A stretch of DNA of 64,000 nt from Rhodoplanes sp963712435 (GCA_963712435.1 CAVQIB010000013.1:496001-560000), one strand, 5' to 3'. Counted from the first letter of the stretch, positions 7,181-15,864 are shown. Program-made: numbers and translations. Notes: a model not told the origin generated them from the letters alone.

Positions 7181-9142
7181 TCAGCTCGCCTCGCGCTTGT
7201 GCGAATCGAGCGAATCGAGAAAGGCCTGCGCGTCCTCCTTCTTCTCGAAGACATGCGGGGCGATGTTGCGGCGGGTGAACGCCTCGCCGAGCTTCATGCG
7301 CATGAAGGCGCTCGTCGCGAAGCGGGTGATCCGCGTGTAGTAGTGCTCGAGCATGTAGCGGTCCATGTCCGCGTAGTCGTCATAGGTGTCTTCGGAAATG
7401 CGGAAGCTGTCGTAATTGATGAACACGCCGACCCGCTTGCCGATGCTCTTGCAGCGCTCCTCCAGGAGCTTGCGCAGCGCGACGATGTCGCTCTTGACCC
7501 GGATATACATGCCCTCGAAGTTGAGGAACAGGATGTTGCGCTGCGGGTCGTAGCTGATGCGGTCGGGCAGGTCGAGATTGAGCAGGTGCGTCTTCAGCCC
7601 CATCGGCTCCGGGTGGAAGATGCGGAGATCCATCACGTCCGGCTCGCCGATCACCGGCTTGAAATCCATGTGGGCGAGGATGTCGCGCTCGATGTCGATG
7701 CCCGGCGCCACCTCGATCAGCGCCAGCCCGGCGCGGACGCGGCGAAACACGCAGCGCTCGGTTACGTACAGCACCATGCGGCTGCGGTCATAGGCATACT
7801 GGCCGGAAAAGCTGATCTGCCCGACCTTTTCGACGAATTTCCGCTGCTTGCCCTCTTTGATGATCCTCAGCTTGCCGTCCTCGACCGCAACTTCAAGGCC
7901 GCCCGCGGTGAAGGTCCCGGTGAACACCACGCGACGGGCGTTCTGGCTGATATTGATGAAGCCGCCGACGCCGACGAGGCGCTTGCCGAAGCGGCTGACA
8001 TTGACGTTGCCGACGCGGTCGCATTCGGCCATGCCGAGGCAGGCAAGGTCGAGCCCGCCGCCGTCGTAGAAGTCGAACTGCTGGTTCTCGTCGATCACCG
8101 CATCCATGTTGATGCTGGCGCCGAAGCTCGCTCCGCTCGCCGGAATGCCGCCGATCGCGCCCGATTCCACCGACAGCGTGATGTATTGCAGCACCTTCTC
8201 TTCGTTGGCGACCGAGGCCACGCCCTCCGGCACCCCGACGCCGAGATTGACGATGCCGTTGGGCGGCAGCTCGAAGGCGGCGCGCCGCGCGATGATCTTG
8301 CGCTCGTCGAGCGGCAGCGCCGGCACGGTTGCGACCGGCACGCGGATGCGGCCGGCATAGCCCGGATGGTACTGCGTCGCGAGATTGGTCATGTGGTCTT
8401 CGGGGTCGGCGACCACGACGCAGTCCACGAAAATGCCGGGGATCTTCACCTCGCGCGGCGGCAGGGTGTTGCGGTCGGCGATGCGCTCGACCTGCGCGAT
8501 GACGATGCCGTTGGAGTTCTTCGCGGCCATCGCCATGGCGAGATTGTTGAGCGTGAGCGGCTCTTTCTCCATGGTGATGTTGCCCATGGGGTCGGCGGTG
8601 GTGCCGCGAACGAACGCGACCGTCACCGGGGCGACCTTGTAGAACAGCCACTCCTCGCCCTCGAACTCGACCAGCTTGACGATGTCGCGGGTGGTGACGT
8701 GGTTGATTCGCCCGCCCTCGTAGCGCGGATCGACGAAAGTGTGCAGGCCGATCTTGGAGAACGTGCCCGGCTTGCCGCCCGCGAGATCGCGGAAGAGCTG
8801 GGCGATGATCCCCTGCGGCAGATTGTAGGCGTAGAGCTTGTTGTCGAGCGCCAACTGGCACACCGAGGGCATGCGCCCCCAATTGCCGGCCACCACTTTG
8901 CGCAGCAGCCCCTCATGGCCGAGACGGCTCAGCCCCTTGGTCTTGCTGTCGCCTTGGCCGGCGGTGGCGAACAGGCTCAGATTGCTCGGCGTGCCCGTCT
9001 TGAGATAGCGACGCTCGAGCGCCTTGAGCAGCGCTTCCGGGACGCAGGACTGGACGAAGCCGCAACTCGAGAGCGTGTCGCGGTCACGCACGAGGCTGAC
9101 GGCCTCGTCGGCGGTGACGATCTTGTCTCGCATCGCAGACAT
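7181..9142 (-). CDS. Class I acyl-CoA:carboxylate CoA-transferase with C-terminal extension
   Basis: A 653-residue protein fusing the alpha and beta CoA-transferase domains of the acetate/propionate/3-ketoacid type (YdiF-like). The catalytic glutamate sits in SVESGAIGG at about residue 326, where a glutamyl-CoA thioester forms. Glycine loops GVGVPEGV and GVGGFINI are also present. Enzymes of this group move CoA between short acyl-CoAs and free acids. The last ~130 residues extend beyond the usual ~520-residue enzyme and are of unclear function. The start ATG is preceded by AAGGAG. The two downstream-of-repeat neighbours (9283-11365) are a hydratase and a second CoA-transferase family, suggesting a C4/C5 dicarboxylate-CoA pathway. 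Confidence 0.88.
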   Translation of the reverse strand: MSAMRDKIVTADEAVSLVRDRDTLSSCGFVQSCVPEALLKALERRYLKTGTPSNLSLFATAGQGDSKTKGLSRLGHEGLLRKVVAGNWGRMPSVCQLALDNKLYAYNLPQGIIAQLFRDLAGGKPGTFSKIGLHTFVDPRYEGGRINHVTTRDIVKLVEFEGEEWLFYKVAPVTVAFVRGTTADPMGNITMEKEPLTLNNLAMAMAAKNSNGIVIAQVERIADRNTLPPREVKIPGIFVDCVVVADPEDHMTNLATQYHPGYAGRIRVPVATVPALPLDERKIIARRAAFELPPNGIVNLGVGVPEGVASVANEEKVLQYITLSVESGAIGGIPASGASFGASINMDAVIDENQQFDFYDGGGLDLACLGMAECDRVGNVNVSRFGKRLVGVGGFINISQNARRVVFTGTFTAGGLEVAVEDGKLRIIKEGKQRKFVEKVGQISFSGQYAYDRSRMVLYVTERCVFRRVRAGLALIEVAPGIDIERDILAHMDFKPVIGEPDVMDLRIFHPEPMGLKTHLLNLDLPDRISYDPQRNILFLNFEGMYIRVKSDIVALRKLLEERCKSIGKRVGVFINYDSFRISEDTYDDYADMDRYMLEHYYTRITRFATSAFMRMKLGEAFTRRNIAPHVFEKKEDAQAFLDSLDSHKREAS

Positions 9143-9154
9143 TGGCGTGCTCCT

Positions 9155-9275
9155 TGACGTCCCCCTCCCTTACCCTCTCCCGCAAGCGGGGGAGGGAGCG
9201 GAGCGCCGCAGGCAAGCTCGCGCAGCCTGCGCAGGCTGGCTGCGTGCGCCGCGGAGGGGGCAAATCCGCGCATAA
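9155..9275. repeat. GC-rich REP-like palindromes
   Basis: The gap between the CoA-transferase and hydratase genes holds CCCTCTCCCGCAAGCGGGGGAGGG, an imperfect palindrome, followed by GCAGCCTGCGCAGGCTGGCTGC-type inverted segments. Similar elements recur near 29.4, 33.3 and 57.6 kb. They look like the short intergenic repeats common in Hyphomicrobiales chromosomes and may act as transcript-end hairpins. Confidence 0.55.
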
Positions 9276-9282
9276 TGGACCT

Positions 9283-10137
9283 CTAGACGTCTCCCAGCGT
9301 GGCGGTCGCGGTCATGGCGACGCCGCCATCCGGGCCGACCGCCTCCAGCGCGACGGCGTTCTCCTCGGGCTGGCCGACCAGGCGGAACGGCGCGAGATCG
9401 AACAGCGGCGCGCGGCCGCGAAAGCTGTAGGCGATGATGGCGCGCTCGCTATGGCGACGCACGAGGTCGAGCAGCAGCACCGCGGTGAGCGGCCCGTGCA
9501 CGACGAGGCCGGGGTAGCCCTCCTCGTTGATGGCGTAGGGCCGGTCGTAATGGATGCGATGGGCGTTGAAGGTGAGCGCCGAGAAGCGGAACAGCAGGAC
9601 CGGGTCGGGCGTGATGGTGCGCGACCACGCCCCGGCCGGCGGCGCCGGCAGATCGACCACGGCCGGGGCCGCGATGCGTGCGCCCGGCTCGCGATAGACG
9701 ATGTCCTGCACCTCCTCGACGCACACCCGTCCGTCCTGCTCGATCTGGTATTCGACCGTGACGAACATCAGAGTTCCGCTCGCGCCATGCTTCTGCGAGA
9801 TGTCGCGGACCGTGCCGGTGCGGGTCGCCGGCTTGCCGATGAGCAGCGGGTGGCGGAAATGCAGCCGCGCGCCCGCGAACATCCGGCGCGGCAATTCGAC
9901 CGGAGGCAGGAAACCGCCACGCTGCGGGTGTCCGTCCTTGCCGATCCGCGAGGCCGGCGCCCGCGGCAGGAAATAGAGCCAATGCCACAAAGGCGGCAGC
10001 GGGTCGCCCGATCCGAGCCGGCGCTCGCCGTCGTCGAGGGTGGCGAGCATGGCCTGCACCGGCGCAAGCGACAGCACCTCGTCCAGGCGCTCCTGCTTGC
10101 CGATCCAATCGCCAAAGGCGTGGGATGTGTCGTTCAG
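9283..10137 (-). CDS. MaoC/FAS1-like dehydratase, mesaconyl-C4-CoA hydratase-like
   Basis: A double-hotdog hydratase of about 284 residues: an N-terminal FAS1-like dehydratase half (GGFLPPVELPRRMFAGARLHF region) and a C-terminal MaoC-like half with FNAHRIHYDRPYA and GYPGLVVHGPLTA. The architecture fits 3-methylfumaryl-CoA (mesaconyl-C4-CoA) hydratase, which makes citramalyl-CoA. The start is uncertain. The conserved N-terminus reads back to a CTG at 10137 after a GGAGG site; an ATG just upstream is followed at once by CGC TGA in another frame, so one missing base may hide the true ATG. The nearest standard downstream start is GTG at 10077. The gene starts 10 bp after the CoA-transferase stop, so they form an operon. 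Confidence 0.7.
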   Translation of the reverse strand: MNDTSHAFGDWIGKQERLDEVLSLAPVQAMLATLDDGERRLGSGDPLPPLWHWLYFLPRAPASRIGKDGHPQRGGFLPPVELPRRMFAGARLHFRHPLLIGKPATRTGTVRDISQKHGASGTLMFVTVEYQIEQDGRVCVEEVQDIVYREPGARIAAPAVVDLPAPPAGAWSRTITPDPVLLFRFSALTFNAHRIHYDRPYAINEEGYPGLVVHGPLTAVLLLDLVRRHSERAIIAYSFRGRAPLFDLAPFRLVGQPEENAVALEAVGPDGGVAMTATATLGDV

Positions 10138-10147
10138 CGCATCCTCC

Positions 10148-11365
10148 TCACAATTCGATCGGCCCGGCGACGACTTTCATGTCGCGCAGCTTTCCGATCT
10201 GGCCATCGCCCAGGCCCAAGACATCGGCCAGCACCTGGTCGGTGTGCTCGCCGAGAATAGGCGCGCGAACGGGCGCTTCGCGTGGCGAGCCCCCGAAATC
10301 GAGCGGCGAGCCGGGCACCAGATAGCGCCCGATGCCGGCTTGCTCCACCTCCCGGAACAGCGGATTGACGGTCGAGCAGCGCGGGTCCTCGCGCAGCATC
10401 TGGCGGAAGGTCTGGTAGGGCCCCCAGCACACGCCGGTGCCGGCGAAGGCCGCCTTGATCTCGTCCAGCGTGCGGGCCGACACCCAGGTTTCCAGGACCG
10501 CCGAGATCACGTCGCGCGCCCGGAAGCGGTCGCCCTCGTCCCTCAAGTTCACCCCGAGCAGGGGCTCGATCATCGCGAAGCGGTCGGCGAGCCCGGTGAC
10601 CCGGCCGAGTTCGGTCCACATCCGGTCGGTGATCGCCACGATATAGATCAGCCGGCGGTCCTTGGTCTCGAAGTCCCGCCCATAGGCCCCGTACAGATAG
10701 TTGCCGAAGGCCGGACGGTCTTCGTGCATCAGCTCGGCTTCGGCGATGTAGCCGAGATTGCCGACCATCGCCATGGCGACGTCCGACAGCGCGATCTTGA
10801 TCAGCTGGCCTTCGCCCGTCAGCCGGCGGTGACGCTCGGCGGTGACGAGGCCGAGCGCCGAGGTGACGCCGGTGATGGCGTCCCAGGCGGGCAGGGCATG
10901 GTTGATCGGGTGGGTCGCGTCGCTATGCGCCGGCCCGGTCGAGAACGGGATGCCGACGGCGCAATTCACGGTGTAGTCGACCGCCGAGCTTCCATCCGGA
11001 TTGCCGAACAGATTGAGCATGATCAGGTCGTGCCGGCGCTTCTTCAGCGCCTCGTAGCCGAGCCAGCCGGACGCGGGAAAATTGGTCAGGAAAATCCCGT
11101 TGCCGGGTCCCGGCGCGGTGATCAGCGCGGTGACGAGTTCCTGGCCTTCCGGCTTGCGGGTGTCGACGGCGATCGACCGCTTGCCCTTGTTCAGGCCGAC
11201 CCAGTAGAGGCTCTTGCCACGCTGGTCCACCGGCCAGCGCTTGGCGTCGAGCCCGCCGCGGACCGGATCGAAGCGGATCACGTCGGCGCCGAGCTGCGCG
11301 AGCGTCATGCCGGCGAGCGGCGCCGCAACGAAGGCGGAGCCTTCAATGATGCGCAGATCCTTCAG
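10148..11365 (-). CDS. CaiB/BaiF family III CoA-transferase, mesaconyl-CoA C1-C4 transferase-like
   Basis: About 405 residues of the family III CoA-transferase fold. It has the opening EGSAFVAAPLAGMTLAQLGADV, VGLNKGKRSIAVD, and the GQLIKIALSDVAMAMVGN region where the catalytic aspartate of this family lies. Its closest resemblance is to 2-methylfumaryl-CoA isomerase (Mct), which moves CoA within mesaconate. The adjacent mesaconyl-C4-CoA-hydratase-like gene strengthens this. The recognisable N-terminus begins about 20 codons before the first ATG (11308), at a CTG at 11365. No ATG, GTG or TTG is in frame there, so the start codon is unusual or damaged. Confidence 0.72.
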   Translation of the reverse strand: MKDLRIIEGSAFVAAPLAGMTLAQLGADVIRFDPVRGGLDAKRWPVDQRGKSLYWVGLNKGKRSIAVDTRKPEGQELVTALITAPGPGNGIFLTNFPASGWLGYEALKKRRHDLIMLNLFGNPDGSSAVDYTVNCAVGIPFSTGPAHSDATHPINHALPAWDAITGVTSALGLVTAERHRRLTGEGQLIKIALSDVAMAMVGNLGYIAEAELMHEDRPAFGNYLYGAYGRDFETKDRRLIYIVAITDRMWTELGRVTGLADRFAMIEPLLGVNLRDEGDRFRARDVISAVLETWVSARTLDEIKAAFAGTGVCWGPYQTFRQMLREDPRCSTVNPLFREVEQAGIGRYLVPGSPLDFGGSPREAPVRAPILGEHTDQVLADVLGLGDGQIGKLRDMKVVAGPIEL

Positions 11366-11692
11366 GATATGATTTATGCTCCACCCACCCCCTGCCGATC
11401 GTCGAAAATAGCCGCAGCCGGGACGGTTGAGAAGCCATCATGACGTTGACGCCATGCCGCAAATTCGCACAGTCGCCCGACAAACGGGTGATTCACGGCA
11501 AGCGGGTGAATAGAGCCTCGGCGTTGCCGGTCGCCGCTTCCGCGCTCGCCGTCGCCAAGCGGGAGACCCGCCGGTTGCAGCCGATCGCACCCCCCCGCGA
11601 ACGCGCGCCAACCGTCCCCTCGGCGTCACGCAGCCGCCATGTGGTCATGACTGTGTGGCACGCTTGTCCGGAAGAAAAGCGGAGGGGAAAGC
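11366..11692. other. Intergenic region without recognisable gene
   Basis: About 330 bp between the start of the minus-strand CoA operon and the plus-strand DUF4337 gene. It must contain divergent promoters, but no clear -35/-10 pair stood out. The last 20 bases carry a GCGGAGGGG ribosome site for the gene at 11693. Confidence 0.4.
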
Positions 11693-12299
11693 ATGCAGGC
11701 CGACGAAGCCGCGGAATTGATGGACAAGGAGAAGGAGAGCGACCGCTTCAAGCAGCGCGCCGCGGTCGTGCATCGCCGTATTTCGCCATGGTGCTGGCGA
11801 TCACCGGGCTCGGCGGCTCGAACGCCGGCAAGGAGGCCGTCACCAACAACGTGCTCGCGTCCAATTTTTTCAACTTCTTCCAGGCGAAGAACATGCGGCA
11901 GACGGCGATCGTGCTCGCGGCCGACCAGCTCGAGTTCGCCTGGCTGAACGATGCCCGCCATGCCGGACGCCGACCAGGGAGGCGCTGCAGAGCAAAGCTC
12001 GACGAGTACCGCAAGACGATCGCGCGCTACGAATCCGAGCCGGAAACCCGCGACGGCAAGAAGGAGCTGCTGCTCCGCGCGCGCGACTATGAAGCGAAGC
12101 GCGACCATGCGCTCAAGCAGGACCCCTATTTCGACTATGCCGCGGCGCTGTTGCAGATCGCGATCGTGCTGATCTCGGTCGCGATCATCGCCAATCTCGT
12201 CTGGCTGTCGTTTTTCGGCGCGGCCATCGGACTTGTCGGCTCGCTCCTGACGCGTCAACGGGTTTTTCTTGCTGGTCGATATTCCCGGGCTTGCCTGAG
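11693..12299 (+). pseudogene. DUF4337 family protein gene, several frameshifts
   Basis: Pieces of one DUF4337-type protein can be read in changing frames. The N-terminus is MQADEAAELMDKEKESDRF. Then come VLASNFFNFFQAKNMRQTA, KLDEYRKTIARYESEPETRDGK, a helix around YAAALLQIAIVLISVAIIANLVWLS, and a final LNGFFLLVDIPGLA ending at the TGA at 12297. Frame changes fall near 11775, 11950, 11989 (an AAA run where AA would give LQSKLDEY) and 12250. Proteins of this family are small membrane proteins of unknown role with a coiled region between terminal helices. With at least three shifts in 600 bp it is either a decaying gene or a locally poor consensus. Confidence 0.65.
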
Positions 12300-12361
12300 A
12301 TCGAACTTACCGCCGGTTGGAGCGTTTACTCGCCAGACGTTTCACACTGCAGGAGGTCGCG

Positions 12362-12634
12362 ATGAGCGGGGTTGGATGGATTGCGGCGCTGGTGATCGGC
12401 ATCATAGCCGGTTGGATCGCCGAAAAGGTGATGTCGCGCAGCCACGGGCTTATCATGAACCTGATCGTGGGCGTCGTCGGCTCGTTCGTGGGCGCCGCGA
12501 TCGCCCACCTGCTTGGATTCGCCTATGCCGGCTTTTGGCCGAGCCTCGTCGTATCGGCGGTGGGCGCAATCGCGTTTCTGTTTATTCTGGACCTCGTGCG
12601 CGGACGATCCACGGCCGATCGGCGATGGTCATAG
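12362..12634 (+). CDS. GlsB/YeaQ/YmgE family stress-response membrane protein
   Basis: A 90-residue protein made almost wholly of three hydrophobic segments: GWIAALVIGIIAGWIAEKV, LIMNLIVGVVGSFVGAAIA and PSLVVSAVGAIAFLFILDL. It has the family's G-x(3)-G pattern of transglycosylase-associated/GlsB proteins, small inner-membrane proteins often induced by envelope or osmotic stress. The ATG at 12362 sits six bases after a perfect AGGAGG. An in-frame earlier start (12317) would add an unlikely basic leader. A strong hairpin follows 36 bp after the stop. Confidence 0.88.
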   Translation: MSGVGWIAALVIGIIAGWIAEKVMSRSHGLIMNLIVGVVGSFVGAAIAHLLGFAYAGFWPSLVVSAVGAIAFLFILDLVRGRSTADRRWS

Positions 12635-12670
12635 CGCCGCAGGCGGCGCGCACCGACGCATCAAGACGAG

Positions 12671-12695
12671 AACGGCCGGCGAAAAGCCGGCCGTT
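12671..12695. terminator. Hairpin between convergent genes
   Basis: A perfect 10-bp stem (AACGGCCGGC / GCCGGCCGTT) with a GAAAA loop lies between the convergent GlsB and Cache-protein genes. It can end transcription from both sides. The flank on the plus strand (CGTATC) is only weakly T-rich. Confidence 0.65.
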
Positions 12696-12719
12696 CGTAT
12701 CAGATTTCGCTAATGCGAG

Positions 12720-13178
12720 CTATTTGTAATAGCCGACCCCGCAGCCCTGGCCGCCGACCTTGGTGACGAAGGACTGCTTCGCCACGGGATCGGTCCCGCC
12801 CGGCTTCGGGAACATGTAATCCACGGTCGCGATCGTTCCGTCTTTCGCAGCAACGAAGATGGCCTCACCCATCGCCCCACCGCTCCGGTCCTTGAGCGCC
12901 CGCACGTCGGTGCCCATGAGCGCAGGATTGGGATGCGCGGTGAACTTGCCCGTCCCCGTCTCGAAGCAGAACACGTAAAGATCGCGATCCTTGTATCCGG
13001 CCTCGCCTTTATTGAACTTGTCGAGCGCCGCCTTCTCGTCCGCCTTCAATTCGGTGACGGCCTTCTCGAGCATGGCTTTGGCCTCGCCGGCCGTGCCAAA
13101 CTGCTGCGCTCCCGCGCCGCTCGCGGCGAACAGAAGGGGAATTGACGCGACAGCCGAAATAAAAAACGCCTTCCTCAT
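12720..13178 (-). CDS. Secreted single-Cache domain protein
   Basis: A 152-residue protein with a clear signal peptide (residues 1-24, cleavage after GAGA). The mature part resembles a stand-alone Cache/PAS-like extracellular sensor fold: AKAMLEKAVTELKADEKAAL helix, DLYVFCFETGTGKFTAHPNP, and GTIATVDYMFPKPGGTDP near the end. Such domains normally sense small ligands in chemoreceptors; free secreted versions are common in alphaproteobacteria and their role is not settled. The start ATG is followed by RKAFF, and an AGGAAG ribosome site precedes it. It converges on the GlsB gene across the hairpin. Confidence 0.75.
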   Translation of the reverse strand: MRKAFFISAVASIPLLFAASGAGAQQFGTAGEAKAMLEKAVTELKADEKAALDKFNKGEAGYKDRDLYVFCFETGTGKFTAHPNPALMGTDVRALKDRSGGAMGEAIFVAAKDGTIATVDYMFPKPGGTDPVAKQSFVTKVGGQGCGVGYYK

Positions 13179-13445
13179 TAGCTTCCTCCATGGATGATTG
13201 GTAGATGCGGACAGTATGGTCTAACGACCACGTCGCAGCGACCGTCTTTCGCACCGCGGCAAAAATGCGGCACGCCGCTTCTACTTGCAAAGCAACATGG
13301 CGTGAGCATGTCATTTGATCCGCGCCGGAAGCGCGGCCGGGCGGACCCATGGCCGCGATGCGTTCGCGTGGCATTGGAGCTAATGCTCTTGCGCCCGCAG
13401 CCCTCGTCACGCAAATGACGGGACACTTTTGGAGGTGTGAGAGGA

Positions 13446-14531
13446 ATGAGGGACCCGCCGATGGTCAGCGCCATGCCGGACATTCCGGTCGCCGATGTCC
13501 GCGACGGCGGAGCGCTCCAGCATGCGCAGGAATGCGCGGGCCGGGCGCGGGCGCTGCGCGACGACTGTCTCGCCTTTCTGCCGCGCGCCGCGGGGCCGTT
13601 CATCCCGACGCTCGACGGCGTCGCGCGGCGCTGGCTGATGCGCTCGCGCTCGCCCTATGTGCCGGAGATCGCCCAGATTGCGGCCATGCTCGGGTTTCCC
13701 GGCGTGTGGTTTCTCAACGGCTCCTACATCTGGGGCTGCACGTCGCTTGCGCGCGACGAAGACGGCGCGCCCTGGCTCGCGCGCACGCTTGATTGGCCTT
13801 TCCCCGGGCTCGGCCGTCGTGTCGAGGTGGCGCGCATGCGGGGGTCCGGCGGCGAGTTCTTCAGCCTGACTTGGCCGGGTTACGCCGGCGCCCTGACCGC
13901 GATGGCCCCCGGCCGGTTTGCCGCTTGCGTCAATCAGGCGCCGCTGTGGCGGCGCACCCGTCATCCCTGGCTGCGGCTTTATGACTTCATGGCGAACGCG
14001 CTCAATACCTGGCGCATTAGGCACATCCCGCCCGATCAGCTCCTGCGCCGGACGTTCGAGACCTGCGCAAGCTATGCCGAAGCCCGCCGGATGCTGGAAA
14101 CCGAGCCGGTGGCCCGGCCGGTGATCTACACAGTGGCGGGCTGCGCTCCCGGCGAGCGCTGCGTGATCGAGCGGACCGAGGAGAGCTTCCTCACCCATGA
14201 AGGGGAGACCTGCGCCGCCAATGACTGGATCGTGAGCCGTCCCGATTGGGAGGCGCGCATCATCGCCGCGCATCTGTTCACGAGTTCGGCCGAGCAGGCC
14301 GCCGGCAGGAGCCGGGCGCGGCGCGATGCGCTCGCGGCGTTCGGCGGGCCGTTGTCGCAGGCAGGCTTCGCATGGGTGACGCCGCCCGTGCTCAACCCCT
14401 ATACCCGGATCGCCTCCGTCATGTGCCCCGCGCGCGGCCTCTTGCGCGTGGCGGGCTACGAGGTCGTCGCGCCGGGCGCGCTGCCCGAGCAGGTGACGCA
14501 GGTGCGCGAGGTGACGGCCGCGGCGGCTTGA
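13446..14531 (+). CDS. Ntn-hydrolase, acyltransferase/acid-ceramidase-like (C45 type)
   Basis: A 361-residue protein. The segment NGSYIWGCTSLARDEDGAP, followed by WLARTLDWPFPGLG, is typical of N-terminal-nucleophile hydrolases of the acyl-CoA:6-APA acyltransferase / NAAA / acid ceramidase group. The predicted nucleophile is Cys at about residue 98, which would be exposed by autocatalytic cleavage of the ~97-residue propeptide. The supporting residues NQAPLW and a late NPYTRIASV are also seen. The natural amide substrate cannot be told from sequence. The ATG at 13446 follows GGAGG by a longer-than-usual spacing; a GTG at 13437 is the alternative. Its 3' end overlaps the convergent beta-lactamase-fold gene. 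Confidence 0.7.
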   Translation: MRDPPMVSAMPDIPVADVRDGGALQHAQECAGRARALRDDCLAFLPRAAGPFIPTLDGVARRWLMRSRSPYVPEIAQIAAMLGFPGVWFLNGSYIWGCTSLARDEDGAPWLARTLDWPFPGLGRRVEVARMRGSGGEFFSLTWPGYAGALTAMAPGRFAACVNQAPLWRRTRHPWLRLYDFMANALNTWRIRHIPPDQLLRRTFETCASYAEARRMLETEPVARPVIYTVAGCAPGERCVIERTEESFLTHEGETCAANDWIVSRPDWEARIIAAHLFTSSAEQAAGRSRARRDALAAFGGPLSQAGFAWVTPPVLNPYTRIASVMCPARGLLRVAGYEVVAPGALPEQVTQVREVTAAAA

Positions 14532-15773
14532 CGCTTCGCGGCCGTCGCTAACTCGCGGCTATCGTTTACTTTCCCGCCTTCCCCCGCATACTCCCGATAA
14601 AGCGCCTCGAGCACCTCGCCTGTCGCGGCCTGGGCCTTGTCCTCCGGGAAATTGGTCAGCACGACGACGCCAAGGTCTTGCGCGATGTCGACCAGGATGA
14701 CCGCGAAGTTTATCCCGTTGGAACCGCTGTGGGTCAGCAGCGGATGCGTCGCCCAGTCGAACTTCACCACGCCCCAGCCGAGCGCGTATTCGCCTTCCTG
14801 CGGCGTGCCCGGCGGCGGGTCCGGCCGCTTGCCCGTGCTGATGTGCGGCCGATGCAGGCGCGCAAGCGTCTCGGGGCTCACCAGCGCCGGGCCGCGCTTG
14901 CCGGCGCCTGCGTTCCAGCCGGCCCAGGCGGCGAAATCGAGCACCGACATATGCGCGATGCCGGCCGGACCGACCGCCGGCGGCACGTCGGCGGCGGCGC
15001 CCCACAGCATCGGCGTGATCTCGCCCTTCTCGCTCACTTTGTGGCCGACCGGCGCATCGAGTTTTCCGAAGGTCGCCTGCGCGCCGAGCCCGGCGGTGCG
15101 CAGGCCGAGCGGGGCGAAGATGCGCCGCGTGATCAGCTCTTCCCACGGCGTCTCCGCCGCCTTCTCGATCATCGCGCCGGCGATGATGTAGCCGAGATTG
15201 GCGTAGTGAAACGCCGAGCCGGGCGGCGTGATCGGCGCGTTGTTCTTCCACGCATCGAGCATGCGCAGGCGCAGCGCCGCCAGATTGTATTCGAACGCGT
15301 CCGTGTTGAAGTAGAGCGCGACGATTGTCCGGCGTGTCGGAGGGAATGCCGCTCGAATGCGACAGGAGCTGTTCGAGCGTCACCGCCGCAAGCTTGGGAT
15401 TGATGCCGCGCACGTCTTTGCCCAACACCTCGCCGATGGTCGAATCCCAGCGCAGCTTGCCTTCCTCCACCAGCATGGCGGCGAGCGTCGCGGTCATCGC
15501 CTTGGTGTCGGAGCCGAGATGGAAACGGTCGTCGATGGTCACCTTGACGTCGGTCCCGTGTGCGCGCACGCCGACCGCGCCGGCGGCGATGACGGCGCCG
15601 TCTTTCACCACCGCCGCCGCGAGCGCCGGCAAGCCGTGCTTGGCGCGCGCCTTTTCGAGCTCGGCGTCGAGCGGACGCGTCTGGGCGCAGGCGAGCGCAG
15701 GCAGCGCCAAGAGGGCGCACGCGCCGACCAGGATTTTCAGGAGCACGGCGCAACGCGAGGGCAGGGAGGTCAT
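14456..15773 (-). CDS. Serine hydrolase, class C beta-lactamase fold (frameshifted)
   Basis: A secreted protein of about 438 residues once one extra base near 15325 is removed; the junction then reads PSDTPD-IVALYFNTDAFEYN. It has a signal peptide (residues 1-30, ending in ALACAQ). The three active-site elements of penicillin-recognising serine hydrolases are SDTK (SxxK), YAN (YxN) and a late HSGSNG (HxG). The family includes beta-lactamases, D-aminopeptidases and esterases, so the substrate is unknown. The C-terminus runs about 75 bp into the end of the Ntn-hydrolase gene. A stop in another frame at 14559 would end it earlier, so the true end is uncertain. Confidence 0.82.
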
Positions 15774-15864
15774 GGCGTCTCTTCGGTTAAGGTTTTCGCC
15801 CTTGCGGTCCGCGGCGAGCGGCCGGCAAAAGCCGGCAAGGCGTTGACCATCACCATGCAGCCGA

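Noticed and set aside
6176..9157. A 993-codon open frame on the plus strand
   Set aside because: It runs antisense to the copper chaperone, DUF2946 and CoA-transferase genes and has the His/Arg/Asp-rich composition of a GC-rich shadow frame; no motif was seen.
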